Numbered from the stretch's first letter, positions 42,669-51,951 are shown. The stretch: DNA of 64,000 nt from Iningainema tapete BLCC-T55 (GCF_014698965.1 NZ_JACXAE010000057.1:1-64000); one strand, 5' to 3'. The notes: generated from the sequence alone by a model not told the origin. Made by a program: numbers and translations.

Positions 42669-42862
42669 TGGATAATTCCGATTTCTATGGATTTTAATGA
42701 ACATATGGCTATTTACTTGGAATCCTAAGTTCTCTCTTAATCAAGGAACTAATTAAGAATGCTTTTAAATCGGAACTTACTCAGTAATAATTCTTTTCCG
42801 TTCTTACGACAATTGCGTTTGAGCAAAAAAATTAACATCGCTTACTCAAGGAACAAAGCTTT

Positions 42863-42976
42863 AGAGGTAACAGTCGTATTACACCTCACACTACCTTTAT
42901 CCTTGCTCACCGTCTATCTACCGTTGACATTGCCGACTTTAATCAAGGTATCCTAATTGAGCAAGGTACTCATCTT
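42863..42976 (+). pseudogene. Remnant of an ABC exporter ATPase domain
   Basis: The frame reads TTFILAHRLSTVDIADFNQG and ILIEQGTHL, equivalent to the H-loop to C-terminus of exporter ATPases (compare SVIIAHRLSTVRNADVILVL in the exporter at 47230). Just upstream NINIAYS resembles the RENISIAYP segment of the second exporter. Walker A, Walker B and signature are missing. It is a strongly decayed copy of the exporter family that is duplicated downstream. Confidence 0.6.
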
Positions 42977-43555
42977 GTGTTGATAATCATAAGCTTGTTT
43001 TTATTACCACTGATCTTAAATGCAACGGCATCTGTAAAACTACCTGTATCAGCTAGTGGATTTTCCGATAGATGCAAATGTTGTCTATGTTAAATTTGGA
43101 GTAAGCAGATGTAACTCAACTTTTTAACTATTCTTTAATTACTTCAGTAGACACATACATCACTTGCTACTTTTTTAATGTTAAATTTCCCGCCAAACGT
43201 ATCTTCTGATCTGCGGGTTAATTTAGTCATATCTGTGTGTATAGCATACCAAAAAATCGTAAATTTAATTACTTATTTATTGGTAGTTAACTGCTAACTA
43301 TTATGCAGCATAAAAGCAATAGATAAGCTAATTTACTACCTGTTATAGCTCAAAAGTCTTACCAGAAGAGGATTATAATCAGGTAAATGCAAGTGTAACT
43401 TATTGGTAATTTGAAAAAAATTTATTAAATTACATGGCTTATGAAGATTATCTAAATGCTACTGATACTTGCTAATTTTTATCCGGATCGACAATGTATT
43501 TAATGCTAAGATGACTTAGTAATACTAAAGAAATCACAATTTTCAATCAGACGAT

Positions 43556-43582
43556 GTATGAGGGGTAACACCCCCCAATACC
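43556..43582. promoter_or_regulatory. HetR-binding-like inverted repeat upstream of the hetP-like gene
   Basis: GTATGAGGGGTAACACCCCC followed by CAATACC resembles the inverted repeat bound by HetR upstream of hetP in Anabaena (GTA..GAGGGGT...ACCCCTC..TACC): both outer GTA/TAC elements and the GGGGT-N3-ACCCC core are present. It lies about 530 bp upstream of the HetP-family gene start. Binding is inferred from resemblance recalled from memory. Confidence 0.6.
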
Positions 43583-44109
43583 TAACAAGTAGACAAAAAA
43601 ACGTAAAGGAAAAAAATGCTATAGTAAACATAGAAACCTACTCATTAGTTATGAGTTAACAAAGGCAAAATTAGTAAATGACATCAAGAGCCAAAAAGTA
43701 TAAATGCCCATGTTGTCATTAATGCTTAAGAATGAACAGCTTTTCTTTCTCATCCTAAAAAGTATGCGGTTTCACTTAAATAACTCCTAATTCAGTAGCA
43801 CAAAGACTTGAGTAACAAGTGAGTCTGAACACAGGTCAGCCATGAATAGAATCATCAGGTTAAATGCAATTACCTCAAGCCACATAGTCTGGACGTGTAT
43901 AAGCAAGATTGAAGAAGTTAGTCACATCCACGGCGAAGTTGTTTTCTGGGGAAAATCTTTACATCTCGCACCCTATCTTAGGGTTGTATCTGCGTCCAAC
44001 ATCTATCTCGAAACTCAATAACACCTGACAATGCGCCATTAGTTTTAGTAGTTGCTCTCATTCAGCCACCAACAACACTTTCCTACGGACAGACTAGTTT
44101 ACTTTCATC

Positions 44110-44427
44110 ATGAACACTAACACTATGAATCAAGATATTGCAGCTAACAGTAATAATTTAGGCAAGAAAATTAATCCCGATCAATTGGATCAATTAGTTG
44201 AGGCAATTCTTGCTGGAAAATATTCCTGGGCTTGTGTTTTGCTCCTTCGTTTTGCTGGTTACAATCCTCTTCATTACATTCCCTACCGCACTTACAACCG
44301 GTTGCTCAAAGAAAATCACATTAACACAACCAGCACGAGGCAAAATGAAAATTTAAACATTACCAAGCTCTCTTCTCACCAAAGGTCTAATACTAACGCC
44401 TCCTTGTCGCTGCTTAAGCAAAATTAA
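44110..44427 (+). CDS. HetP-family heterocyst commitment protein
   Basis: Residues 26-68 ([20 protein letters not shown], then [20 protein letters not shown]) are the HetP signature, found in the commitment regulator HetP and its paralogues in heterocyst-forming cyanobacteria. The family controls timing and commitment of heterocyst development. The rest of the 105-residue protein is poorly conserved and Ser/Asn-rich. I cannot tell HetP from its paralogues by sequence, so no symbol is given. A HetR-like site in the long upstream region supports developmental control. Confidence 0.88.
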   Translation: MNTNTMNQDIAANSNNLGKKINPDQLDQLVEAILAGKYSWACVLLLRFAGYNPLHYIPYRTYNRLLKENHINTTSTRQNENLNITKLSSHQRSNTNASLSLLKQN

Positions 44428-45235
44428 AGATCTGAGTTATCTTGAGGTCAGAAATTCGTAGTAGTTGTTCAGAACAATGGTTAGCAACACTTCATAAATA
44501 TCAAGGTATGTCTGAGTTGGAGTCAGAGAATAGTTAGTCCTGACAATTCTACGAATTTACCAAAAAACTTGCTTAAGTCAATAAATAGTAGGTGACAATT
44601 GATTTGCTTAATTAGAAAGTTACAAGAGACGCGATTAATCGCGTCTGTACAGAAAGTCGTAGAAACGCAATTAATTGCGTCTGTAGAGAATTCAGAAGTC
44701 AGGATATTAAGACACTTTCACTCCTGGCTCCTGTCTCCTGTCTCCTATAGTCAAAAATAAATCTGCCAAATTGGCAACCATTTAGAGTAGATTTATTATA
44801 CATTATATATAACAACAGAAGCATAGATTGAAATTAAACCGTTGCTATTGGTGGTTCTTTTTCTCATTACTATTGATGTTAAAGTATAAAAATTTTATAC
44901 TAACCTTAATTCATCATGAGAAACTGAAATGTAACGGTGATATTACCTTGGCTGGTATAACTTGTATCTAAATCGCTTCTATGCATCACTATCCTAATCC
45001 TAGTCCTCCCAATTAGGATTATCACTGCTTTTTAACTTTTATTCAATATTGGAAGCCTTCATTGAATGCTTCCATTTTTTTGTCTAATAAACTAGTCTTA
45101 TTGAATAAGTTTGGTTACTCACTAGAAAATTAAGCTACTATATAAAAAGTAGCAATGAATTAACTTAAATTGTATAAATATGCTACCTTAACTTGTTAGC
45201 TATTATGTAAAATGATCGAAAAAACTTAAATAGTA
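44428..45235. other. Intergenic region with palindromes and a free-standing terminator
   Basis: It holds two GTAGAGACG-family palindromes (AGACGCGATTAATCGCGTCT at 44627-44646; a related one at 44661-44684) and a terminator-like hairpin at 45050-45081. No reading frame is convincing. The terminator is about 600 bp from the hetP-like stop, so a non-coding transcript may end there. Confidence 0.45.
45050..45081 (+). terminator. Intrinsic terminator-like hairpin
   Basis: TGGAAGC (45050-45056) pairs with GCTTCCA, followed by a run of seven T. It is a classic rho-independent terminator shape on the plus strand. A second inverted repeat, AATCCTA/TAGGATT, lies just upstream. The gene it would terminate is unclear. 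Confidence 0.55.
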
Positions 45236-45967
45236 ATGTCTGATTTTCAAATAGCTATTGAACCAGAAGAAATTGTTAAATTTCTTAAAAGCGAGATTGC
45301 TTTAAAAGATGTATATCACAAAATTTTGTGTCAAAAAGTAATACATCAAGCCGCTCAAGCAAGAGGAATAACCGTTACAGAAGAAGAAATTCAAACTCAA
45401 GCCGATCGCCAACGTCGTGAAAAGGGTTTGGAAAAAGCCTCAGACACACTCTTATGGTTATCAGAGCAATTCGTCACTTCTCAAGATTGGGAAGTAGGCA
45501 TATATAATCATTTACTAGCGCAAAAATTAGCGGAAAGACTATTTTCACTAGAAGCAGAAAAGTTTTTTCATCAAAATAGTCTGGATTTTGAGCAAGTTGT
45601 TCTATATCAAATGCTTGTCGCTTATGAAAAACTAGCTCAAGAAATTTACTATCAAATTGAAGAAAGTGAAATTAGTTTTTATCATGCAGCATATTTATAT
45701 GATATGGATGACCAGCGTAGACGAAGATGTGGTTACGAAGGGAAGGTTAATCGTGGGGCTATTCAGCCGGAAATAGCGGCGATCATATTTAGTACACCGC
45801 CTAAACAGCTAATTGGTCCACTCAAAACGAATCTCGGCTACCATTTATTTCTTGTCGATGAATTAATCCCCGCAGAATTAACTCAGCAAAATTATCAGGA
45901 AATTCTTCACAATATGTTTCAAAAGTGGTTAAATGTGGAGGTAGACCATCTGCTTCATTCTTCTTAA
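45236..45967 (+). CDS. Parvulin-like peptidylprolyl isomerase family protein (paralogue 1)
   Basis: This 243-residue protein has a SurA/PrsA-like helical N-terminal part (about residues 8-110, with ARGITVTEEEIQTQADRQRR) and a degenerate parvulin-type C-terminal domain (GYEGKVNRGAIQPEIAAIIF, then IGPLKTNLGYHLFLVDELIP). No signal peptide is present, so it acts in the cytoplasm. Such proteins are common in cyanobacterial operons with C39-peptidase ABC exporters and HlyD and may hold substrates export-competent. It is homologous to the product at 51952-52734. Confidence 0.75.
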   Translation: MSDFQIAIEPEEIVKFLKSEIALKDVYHKILCQKVIHQAAQARGITVTEEEIQTQADRQRREKGLEKASDTLLWLSEQFVTSQDWEVGIYNHLLAQKLAERLFSLEAEKFFHQNSLDFEQVVLYQMLVAYEKLAQEIYYQIEESEISFYHAAYLYDMDDQRRRRCGYEGKVNRGAIQPEIAAIIFSTPPKQLIGPLKTNLGYHLFLVDELIPAELTQQNYQEILHNMFQKWLNVEVDHLLHSS

Positions 45968-47048
45968 GTCAGATACAAGTAAAAACTCAACTTTAAGATT
46001 TACTGAGTAGCTTGTCAGTTACTTTCTGTGTTTTATTGTCAATCTTAATACTAGTTACTCTAAGTACCACTATTAAAAAAAAGTATTTTTTCTATTTAAA
46101 TAATATTTCTAACTTTTGATAGATGTAATAAAACATTAATTATTTTATATGCCTAACCATAACTACCTTTACGTTAACTATTTTTGCAATTTATGAATAT
46201 TCTTATTGGATTAAGAAGCTATTTATTTTTCTAAACAAATTTTTTTTTAAATCTTGAGTAAATCTAATATAAAGTTTTAGTGAAATTTTGGGTTTTTCAC
46301 AAAAACGCTTGACAAACTGTATGTAAATTTACTATTTAAAAAGTAACGTTGTTGAAGTAACCGCGTAAGATACTATTATGTGTATTTGAAATTATCACAA
46401 GATTGTTTCAAATTTGTAATAATATCGTGGCTAAATCAGGAACCTGTCATAAAACGTTTGGTCTGCTGTAGCTACCAAACATTTACTAGCCTGATTTCAG
46501 CAGTATATAATGCTGTTGTGTCAGTCTAAGGGTGATAACTCTGTTGGCGATAGCACTGAGTTTAATTATACTAACATGACTTTATGTACTTAACCCTTTT
46601 GACAAAATTTGTCCCAATTTTCGGCTAAGTTTAGTTGATTATTCATGACTCTTCTGGAAAGTGAGTGATATTCATACAAACATTTTTTCTATCAAAAGCG
46701 AAATTCAAAAAAGTTCTAATTTATACTAGTGTTCCCAAGCTAAGACGGATTATTGAGATCATCAATCTAATCACTTACCATTTCAGTTCAGTCTTGAGTA
46801 AAAGCTTTTTTACTGATTGGGGTGCGCAATTACCATGTTTCATACATCCAATGTTATGGTACTTTACAATTATTTAGAGAGTAGAGATTATCCGTCTTTG
46901 TTCTCCAAACTAGGAATTCAAGTTTTACTGATGTTACGGAAGAAAGCGACACGGGGTGCTTACAGGCAAATGAAGTGCTTCTGTGTGTGGGTGCATCACT
47001 GATTATGCAGGATCCAAAAAGTAAGAGTTTAGTTGATCCTGGAAGAAA
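45968..47048. other. Long untranslated region upstream of exporter 1
   Basis: No gene is supported in this AT-rich stretch. It contains the promoter at 46309-46338, whose sequence and distance to the coding start are matched upstream of the second exporter. A GCGTAAG-A-ACT-TTGTAT-like stretch shortly after the promoter (about 46363) is also loosely shared with the other copy (about 60365). Confidence 0.5.
46309..46338 (+). promoter_or_regulatory. Conserved promoter with internal palindrome, exporter 1
   Basis: TTGACA (46309-46314) and TATTTA (46333-46338) are separated by 18 bases containing the palindrome GTAAATTTAC. The same block, TGTATGTAAATTTACTATTT with a preceding TTGACA and the same spacing, occurs at 60313-60342 before exporter 2. 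The palindrome between the two boxes is well placed for a repressor. Confidence 0.6.
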
Positions 47049-47229
47049 CCCCCTAAACCCTCGAAACGTTAGGGGGAAATCCCAGGTTTAGCTGCCCATC
47101 TTGTGTATGTGCTGAAATAGCTTTCTCAAGGCTATTCAGCTTTGCAGCTGTGACTTTGTTAACAGGAGGTTACAGCTGTTGTAGACACGTTCGCCCACAT
47201 TTTACAGTTGATGGCAACTGGTAAAAATT
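47049..47229 (+). ncRNA. Structured leader RNA candidate, exporter 1
   Basis: The 180 bases before the exporter start can fold into helices shared with the second exporter's leader: CCCCCTAA/TTAGGGGG (47049-47056/47069-47076), GCTGAAATAGC/GCTATTCAGC (47111-47121/47131-47140), and an AGCTGC/GCAGCT closing helix (47090-47095/47144-47149). The segment GCAGCTGT can alternatively pair with ACAGCTGT at 47172-47179. A hairpin CAGTTG-ATGG-CAACTG ends 12 bases before the ATG, where no good ribosome binding site is seen. I cannot assign a known riboswitch class. Confidence 0.55.
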
Positions 47230-50200
47230 ATGTCATACAATTCCATTCCAGCACAAGAGTTTCTTGAGCTAGCTCAACTGATAGCTGAGACGTTGGGAGA
47301 GACGCTAGCTCAAACAGAAGTGCAAGCGTGCGTGGCGGCGGCAGAAATTATCGAACCTACCGTAGCCAAGCAGTTTTGGCAAACAACAAATGCACCACCA
47401 GGAATCTATCTAGTTCTTGCAGGTAGAGTGAGACTGCTGGAGGAGAGTAGTGAAAATTTAATTACGACTCTGAGTGCAGGTTCCTCTTTTGGCGAGGCGA
47501 CTTTGTTTGGTGATGAAGGCTTTGGGCATTACGCTGCACGCTCATCTACTAACTTAAAGCTTTGCTACCTCAGACAAGAGGTAATCCTCGATTTGATGGA
47601 TAAATACCCAAAAATTCGCGCTCGCCTGCGTGAACGCGCACTTAGTTTAGATTTGCTCCGTTTATGTCATCAAACTGGACAAATTACTCGTAATTCTACA
47701 GACATACTCAAAGCGTTATCTTTATTTGAGCGACACAACCTAGATACTAGTGTGGAAATATCCCTACCACAAGATGCCAAGCTCTGGGTACTACAGCGAG
47801 GTCAAGTAGAAAATGAATCTGGGGAGATATTGACACCAGGAAAAATATATGAATGTAAAAAACAAGGTAGTTGGCAAGCGACGCAACCAACAATTGCTTA
47901 CATTCTTAAAGAGTCAAATTGGCAAACAGCAATCTTACATTGGCAGGAATTAAAATCGGTAGTTGGGCAAGAACGTCCAACTACCACTCCTAGCCACCAG
48001 TTACGCAGCAGAGCTAAACCAGGGACATCTCATAATGTCATTCCTTTTCCTCAGCGAGATTCCACACTCAATCAAAAGCCCAAAAAATCACAACCATACT
48101 TTCCCAGCCCCAAGGTAAAAGTGGGGCATTGGTGGGGAAAGCTCACCAAGAGCTACCCATTCTATGCCCAACAAAGCGTCACCGACTGCGGCGTTGCTTG
48201 CCTTGTCATGATTGGTAACTATTGGGGCAAACACTTTAGTGTCAATCGCTTGCGGGATATGACTAACGTCAACCGCAGTGGAGCATCTCTACGTGCTTTA
48301 GCAACGGCAGCAGAAAACCTCGGTTTTGCCACCCGCCCCGTTAAAGCCACTTTCGATAAATTAGCAGAACAAACTCTACCAGCGATCGCTCACTGGGAAG
48401 GCAAGCACTTCATCGTCGTCTATGAAATCACCAAAACACGGGTAATTATTTGCGATCCGGCGATCGGTCAACGTAGCTTGACAAAAGGTGAATTTTTTGA
48501 TAAATGGACTGGTTACGCATTATTACTGCAACCTACGGCTTTACTTAAAGAAGCTAAAGCCGAGGATATCGGCTTCTGGAAATTCTTTGAGTTAGTCAAA
48601 CCTCACTACCGGGTACTGATAGAAGTCTTACTCGCAAGTGTGCTGATGCAGCTATTTGGACTAATAACACCAGTATTCACCCAGTTGTTGCTAGACAGAG
48701 TGCTGGTGCAACGCAGCATTCCTACCTTAAACGCCGTTGGAGTGGGGATGATCGTTTTTGGTTTGTTCAGTATTGCCATGAATGGAGTGCGGCAATATCT
48801 GCTAGTTCACACAGCCAACCGTGTCAGTGTCTCCTTGCTGGTGGGTTTTATCAAACATACCTTCCGGTTGCCCCTGTCTTATTTCGAGTCGCGTTACGTC
48901 GGGGATATAGTTTCTCGCATCCAAGAAAACCAGAAAATTCAACAATTCTTAACTGGACAAACTCTTTCCATCATCCTGGATATGATGACCTTGGTAATCT
49001 ATCTGGGCATGATGTTCTGGTATAGCTGGCGGATGGCATTATTTGTACTCATTACTGTGCCACCATTTTTTATCTTGGCGCTGGCTAGTACAAATATATT
49101 ACGCCGCATCTCTAGAGAAATTTTTAATGCCGGAGCTGAAGAAAACAGCTATCTCATCGAATCCCTCACGGGAATTCGCACAGTTCGCTCTTTGTCAATT
49201 GAACAGACGGTACGCTGGCGTTGGGAAGAACTGCTACATAAATTAGTCAAAAAAAGTTTTAATGCTCAAATTATCGGCATCCGCCTGCAAATCCTCAGTA
49301 GCGTCATCCAAACCGTTGTCAATGCTTCCTTAATGTGGTTTGGCGCATTGCAAGTGATTCAAGGAGAACTTACCATTGGACAATTAATTGCCTTCAACAT
49401 GTTGGTGAGTAATGTTTTGAGTCCTTTTCAACGGCTAGCTCTGCTGTGGAATCAATTGCAGGAAATCGTGATTTCTACCGAACGCATTAATGATGTCTTA
49501 GAAGCAGAACCCGAAGAAGACTTGCACAATAAACCCCGCAAGTCACTAGGTAAACTTCAAGGACGAATTCGCTTTCATAATGTCACTTTCCGCTATCACA
49601 AAGAAAGTGAGACAAACGTGCTGGAAAATCTCAGCTTTGAAATTCAGCCCGAGCAAATGGTGGCAATCGTCGGGCGTAGCGGTTCGGGAAAAACAACCCT
49701 GAGTAAATTAATTTTAGGTTTATATCCTCCGACAGAAGGCAGAGTTTTAATTGATGGTTATGATGTATCGGGAGTTGCATTGCGATCGCTCCGCTCTCAA
49801 GTAGGTGTGGTCGATCAAAATACCTTTCTGTTTGGTGGCACTATTCGCGAAAACATTTGTGTCGCTCACCCAGAAGCATCAATAGATGAAATTATTCTCG
49901 CCGCCAAATATGCTGGGGCAGATGAATTTATTCGGCAAATGCCAATGGGTTATGAATCCCAAATTGGTGAAGGTGGGGGAATGCTCTCTGGTGGGCAACG
50001 TCAACGCCTAGCCATTGCCCGTGCTTTACTTGGAAATCCTCGGTTATTGCTTTTTGATGAAGCCACCAGTAACCTAGACTCAGAATCAGAACGTATTATT
50101 CAAAACAATCTCAAAACAATTCTCAAAGGGCGCACAAGTGTAATTATTGCCCACCGTCTCTCTACTGTACGTAACGCTGACGTGATCCTGGTTTTAGATC

Positions 50201-50298
50201 GTGGTTTATTGGTAGAAAGTGGTACTCACGATGAATTGATTGCCAAAAAAGGTCATTATTACTACCTCAATCAACAACAACTGGCATATGCCGGTTAG
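47230..50298 (+). CDS. Peptidase-containing ABC exporter with cNMP-binding-like N-terminus (exporter 1)
   Basis: The 1022-residue protein has a cyclic-nucleotide-binding-like domain (residues 40-140, with GIYLVLAGRVRLLEE and AGSSFGEATLF), a linker, a C39 peptidase domain (310-435) with catalytic Cys320 in TDCGVAC, His393 in GKHFIVVYE and Asp409 in CDPAIG, a six-helix exporter membrane domain (about 455-735), and an ATPase domain with Walker A GRSGSGKTT (815-823), signature LSGGQRQR and Walker B LLLFDEATS. It should cut double-glycine leaders and export the peptide in the same step. It heads an operon with HlyD and a parvulin-like gene. Confidence 0.93.
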   Translation: MSYNSIPAQEFLELAQLIAETLGETLAQTEVQACVAAAEIIEPTVAKQFWQTTNAPPGIYLVLAGRVRLLEESSENLITTLSAGSSFGEATLFGDEGFGHYAARSSTNLKLCYLRQEVILDLMDKYPKIRARLRERALSLDLLRLCHQTGQITRNSTDILKALSLFERHNLDTSVEISLPQDAKLWVLQRGQVENESGEILTPGKIYECKKQGSWQATQPTIAYILKESNWQTAILHWQELKSVVGQERPTTTPSHQLRSRAKPGTSHNVIPFPQRDSTLNQKPKKSQPYFPSPKVKVGHWWGKLTKSYPFYAQQSVTDCGVACLVMIGNYWGKHFSVNRLRDMTNVNRSGASLRALATAAENLGFATRPVKATFDKLAEQTLPAIAHWEGKHFIVVYEITKTRVIICDPAIGQRSLTKGEFFDKWTGYALLLQPTALLKEAKAEDIGFWKFFELVKPHYRVLIEVLLASVLMQLFGLITPVFTQLLLDRVLVQRSIPTLNAVGVGMIVFGLFSIAMNGVRQYLLVHTANRVSVSLLVGFIKHTFRLPLSYFESRYVGDIVSRIQENQKIQQFLTGQTLSIILDMMTLVIYLGMMFWYSWRMALFVLITVPPFFILALASTNILRRISREIFNAGAEENSYLIESLTGIRTVRSLSIEQTVRWRWEELLHKLVKKSFNAQIIGIRLQILSSVIQTVVNASLMWFGALQVIQGELTIGQLIAFNMLVSNVLSPFQRLALLWNQLQEIVISTERINDVLEAEPEEDLHNKPRKSLGKLQGRIRFHNVTFRYHKESETNVLENLSFEIQPEQMVAIVGRSGSGKTTLSKLILGLYPPTEGRVLIDGYDVSGVALRSLRSQVGVVDQNTFLFGGTIRENICVAHPEASIDEIILAAKYAGADEFIRQMPMGYESQIGEGGGMLSGGQRQRLAIARALLGNPRLLLFDEATSNLDSESERIIQNNLKTILKGRTSVIIAHRLSTVRNADVILVLDRGLLVESGTHDELIAKKGHYYYLNQQQLAYAG

Positions 50299-50302
50299 GT
50301 AT

Positions 50303-50323
50303 AGACGTTCCGCCAGAACGTCT
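50303..50323. repeat. Palindrome of the GTAGAGACG family between exporter and hlyD
   Basis: AGACGTTC and GAACGTCT flank a 5-base loop just after the exporter stop codon. It is a degenerate family member. The following gene has its own strong ribosome binding site (AGGAGG), so the two genes could remain co-transcribed. Confidence 0.6.
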
Positions 50324-50361
50324 GTACATCCGCCATTATTCCCCATTTTAGGAGGAAAACC

Positions 50362-51903
50362 ATGCCCTATGCATCTTCCTCATCAGCACTTCCCAATGAT
50401 GATGCTGATGAGTATCAGAATTATACACAGATAGAGAAATCTACTGAAGAGCAGATAGAGACTCCAGGTGATTCCCAAGAGTGGCATTACGGTACTGAAG
50501 AACTGCTTGATGCCATACCTAAAGTTTGGACTCGTGGTGTGCTTTATGTACTGATGGGCTTTGCCGTCATCGCCGTACCCTGGGCAACAATCTCAAAAGT
50601 AGATGAAACAGGAACTGCTAGAGGACGTATTGAACCTCAAGGTGCAACCCTAAAGTTGGACACCACTGCTGGTGGGAGCGTCAAAGCTGTCAAGGTTAAA
50701 GAAGGCGACACCGTACAAGCAGGACAGGTTTTGCTCGAACTAGAATCTGATATTTTGCAAACGGAACTGCAAGCAAGTCAAACAAAGCTCTCTGGATTGC
50801 AAAACCAACGAGCGCAAATGGATATACTCAAAAACCAACTACAGTTGACTCTGACAACCCAGGAACAACAAAACCGCTCTCAAGCTCTGGAAAAAATGTC
50901 CCAAGTTAACCAGGCAAAACAAAACCTGGATGCAAAACAAAGTACTCATAACCTGCAAAAGTTAGAAAAACAGGCGTTAGTCAATCAAGCGCGGCAGCAA
51001 ATTAGTACTGCGGAGAATGATCTCAAGTCGGCTCAAAGTCGTTTGAGTATAGATTCCACACAAGTTGAACGGTTTGAGAACCTTGTCAAGGATGGTGCTG
51101 TTTCTGCTACTCAAATTGATCAACTTAGAAAAGAACAACAAGAAAGCAATAGACTCTACAACAAAGCGCTATCGGATATCAAACAAGCGAAATTGCGTTT
51201 AGATGAAGAACAAAATCGCTATCTGACTACAGTTAGTCAGTTGATGTCTGATATCAAACAAGCAAAACTCCAACTACAACAGGAAGAAAACGGGTATCAA
51301 ACTTTACTGCAAGCAGGTCAACTGGCAATTTTAAAAAATCAGCAACAACTTAAAGACTTACAAGCACAAATCACGGCTTTGCAATCCCAAATCGTTCAGA
51401 CACAAAGCCAACTCACATCGATCAAACTTCAGATGCAGCAAAGAGTAGTGCGATCGCCCATTGATGGAGTGATTTATGAGTTTCCAATTACCAAGCAGGC
51501 AGCGGTAGTACAACCCGGTCAACGGATTGCCCAAATTGCGCCTAAAAATACTGGCTTTGTCCTCAAGGCTCAAATACCTAGTCAGGAAAGTGGCTTTTTG
51601 AAGGTAGCGATGCCAGTCAAAATCAAGTTTGATGCCTATCCCTTCCAGGAGTATGGCATCGTTCAAGGGAAAGTTACTCGAATTTCTCCTGACACTAAAG
51701 TTAGCCAAACACCCCAAGGAAACATCGAAACTTATGATTTAGAAATTGCCTTGGAGCAACAATATATCCAAAATGGCGACAAACGTATTCCATTGAGTGC
51801 GGGGCAGACAGCCAACGCGGAAGTAGTTATTCGTCAACGGCGCGTGATTGATTTTGTTTTAGATCCGTTTAAGAAACTGCAAAAAGACGGTTTAGGTAAA
51901 TAG
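50362..51903 (+). CDS. HlyD-family membrane-fusion adaptor
   Basis: This 513-residue protein has an acidic cytoplasmic N-terminus, one membrane helix (GVLYVLMGFAVIAVPWATIS, about residues 67-86), a lipoyl-like half (GGSVKAVKVKEGDTVQAGQV), a long coiled coil (about 130-350) with an internal duplication (SDIKQAKL twice), the second lipoyl half (VVRSPIDGVIYEF) and a beta-barrel region. It links the ABC exporter to an outer-membrane TolC-type channel. The ATG is preceded by AGGAGG. It follows exporter 1 by 63 nt and is the only HlyD gene in the window. Confidence 0.92.
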   Translation: MPYASSSSALPNDDADEYQNYTQIEKSTEEQIETPGDSQEWHYGTEELLDAIPKVWTRGVLYVLMGFAVIAVPWATISKVDETGTARGRIEPQGATLKLDTTAGGSVKAVKVKEGDTVQAGQVLLELESDILQTELQASQTKLSGLQNQRAQMDILKNQLQLTLTTQEQQNRSQALEKMSQVNQAKQNLDAKQSTHNLQKLEKQALVNQARQQISTAENDLKSAQSRLSIDSTQVERFENLVKDGAVSATQIDQLRKEQQESNRLYNKALSDIKQAKLRLDEEQNRYLTTVSQLMSDIKQAKLQLQQEENGYQTLLQAGQLAILKNQQQLKDLQAQITALQSQIVQTQSQLTSIKLQMQQRVVRSPIDGVIYEFPITKQAAVVQPGQRIAQIAPKNTGFVLKAQIPSQESGFLKVAMPVKIKFDAYPFQEYGIVQGKVTRISPDTKVSQTPQGNIETYDLEIALEQQYIQNGDKRIPLSAGQTANAEVVIRQRRVIDFVLDPFKKLQKDGLGK

Positions 51904-51928
51904 AGACGCGAGATCTCGCGTCTTTACA
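51901..51928. repeat. Palindrome of the GTAGAGACG family after hlyD
   Basis: TAGAGACGCGAGATCTCGCG plus TCTTTACA is a nearly perfect palindrome whose first bases include the hlyD stop codon. It sits between hlyD and the parvulin-like gene, which has its own GGAGG site. Confidence 0.75.
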
Positions 51929-51951
51929 TTAGTCATTGGAGGAATTGCATC

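Larger units (their letters stand above)
42583..44109. other. 1.5-kb region without intact genes, upstream of the hetP-like gene
   Basis: Apart from an ABC-exporter remnant (42863-42976) and two HetR-like sites (42652-42668, 43556-43582), no coding potential is convincing. A minus-strand string NNFAVDVTNFFNLAYTRPDY near 43870-43960 might be an eroded gene but is interrupted on both sides. The region is AT-rich and probably carries a long regulatory region for the HetP-family gene. Confidence 0.5.

Noticed and set aside
42759-42956. 65-codon frame starting MLLNRNLLSNNS
   Set aside because: It is in a different frame from the recognisable ABC remnant over the same DNA and has no family resemblance; treated as chance.
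43870-44060. Minus-strand fragment resembling a TonB-dependent receptor C-terminus (NNFAVDVTNFFNLAYTRPDY)
   Set aside because: Only one short stretch looks protein-like, it is bounded by stops and frame changes, and the match to the receptor family is from general pattern only.
46665-47002. Short plus-strand frames of 60-70 codons in the exporter 1 leader
   Set aside because: Their products have no recognisable domain, no conserved equivalent in the exporter 2 leader, and no good ribosome binding sites.
47049-47229. Assignment of the exporter leader to the c-di-AMP (ydaO/yuaA) riboswitch
   Set aside because: The GGGGAA-CC...GGGTTAG-CTGCC part is reminiscent of that class, but I could not match its conserved 3' half; left as an unassigned structured RNA candidate.
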